From assembly GCA_019114745.1 (NCBI GenBank), contig DXEY01000076.1:1-5612 (forward strand): a stretch of DNA of 5,612 nucleotides, written 5' to 3'. The translations under genes were made by a program, and so were the position numbers. Positions 5,606 through 5,612 of this stretch are shown here, one piece after another; the first letter of the stretch is position 1; each line of letters opens with the position of its first letter. The stretch comes from Candidatus Mediterraneibacter colneyensis. GTDB lineage: Bacteria > Bacillota > Clostridia > Lachnospirales > Lachnospiraceae. The notes below the pieces were generated by a model. The model did no database searches, had not been told where the DNA came from, and saw nothing but the letters and a program-made list of their open reading frames with translations.

Positions 5606-5612
5606 GTATGAA

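Overview
The window reads as chromosomal DNA from an anaerobic Firmicute, most likely a Lachnospiraceae-type Clostridia. The reasons are the mid-range base composition (judged by eye), strong AGGAGG-type ribosome binding sites, an aldo/keto reductase carrying a C-terminal ferredoxin domain, and a pyrimidine-nucleoside phosphorylase rather than an enterobacterial thymidine phosphorylase. The genus cannot be named from the sequence alone. Every supportable gene lies on the minus strand, so transcription runs from high to low coordinates. No RNA gene, insertion sequence, CRISPR array or phage gene is visible. No stretch over 300 bases lacks a gene. The largest gap, 4182-4393, holds two promoter-like sites, a terminator hairpin and the leader of the reductase gene.

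Upstream unit (5605 down to about 4298): a promoter with the hallmark MerR architecture (TTGACC, 19-bp spacer, TATATT, with a perfect 8-bp dyad filling the spacer) drives a 76-residue protein of unknown function and then a 290-residue MerR-family regulator. The regulator carries an extra domain and ends in two predicted membrane helices. The unit closes with a hairpin and T-rich tail. It looks like an autoregulated module of a small protein and a membrane-tethered regulator, and is the most original element here.

Downstream unit (about 4290 down to 1): a sigma-A-like promoter (TTGTCC, 17 bp, TATAAT) precedes an aldo/keto reductase with a dicluster ferredoxin tail, broken by one extra A in a run of seven. 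It is followed, with gaps of 15 to 45 bases and good ribosome binding sites, by an HD-superfamily hydrolase, a three-helix membrane protein of unknown function, a DUF89 (damage-control phosphatase-like) protein, a Dabb-domain protein and the N-terminal half of a pyrimidine-nucleoside phosphorylase that runs off the window. No terminator is evident between them, so they may be one operon.

The nucleoside phosphorylase makes sugar 1-phosphates. The DUF89 and HD proteins belong to phosphate-ester hydrolase families, and the reductase acts on carbonyls. A nucleoside-salvage and metabolite-damage-control theme is therefore plausible, but it is inference from gene context only.
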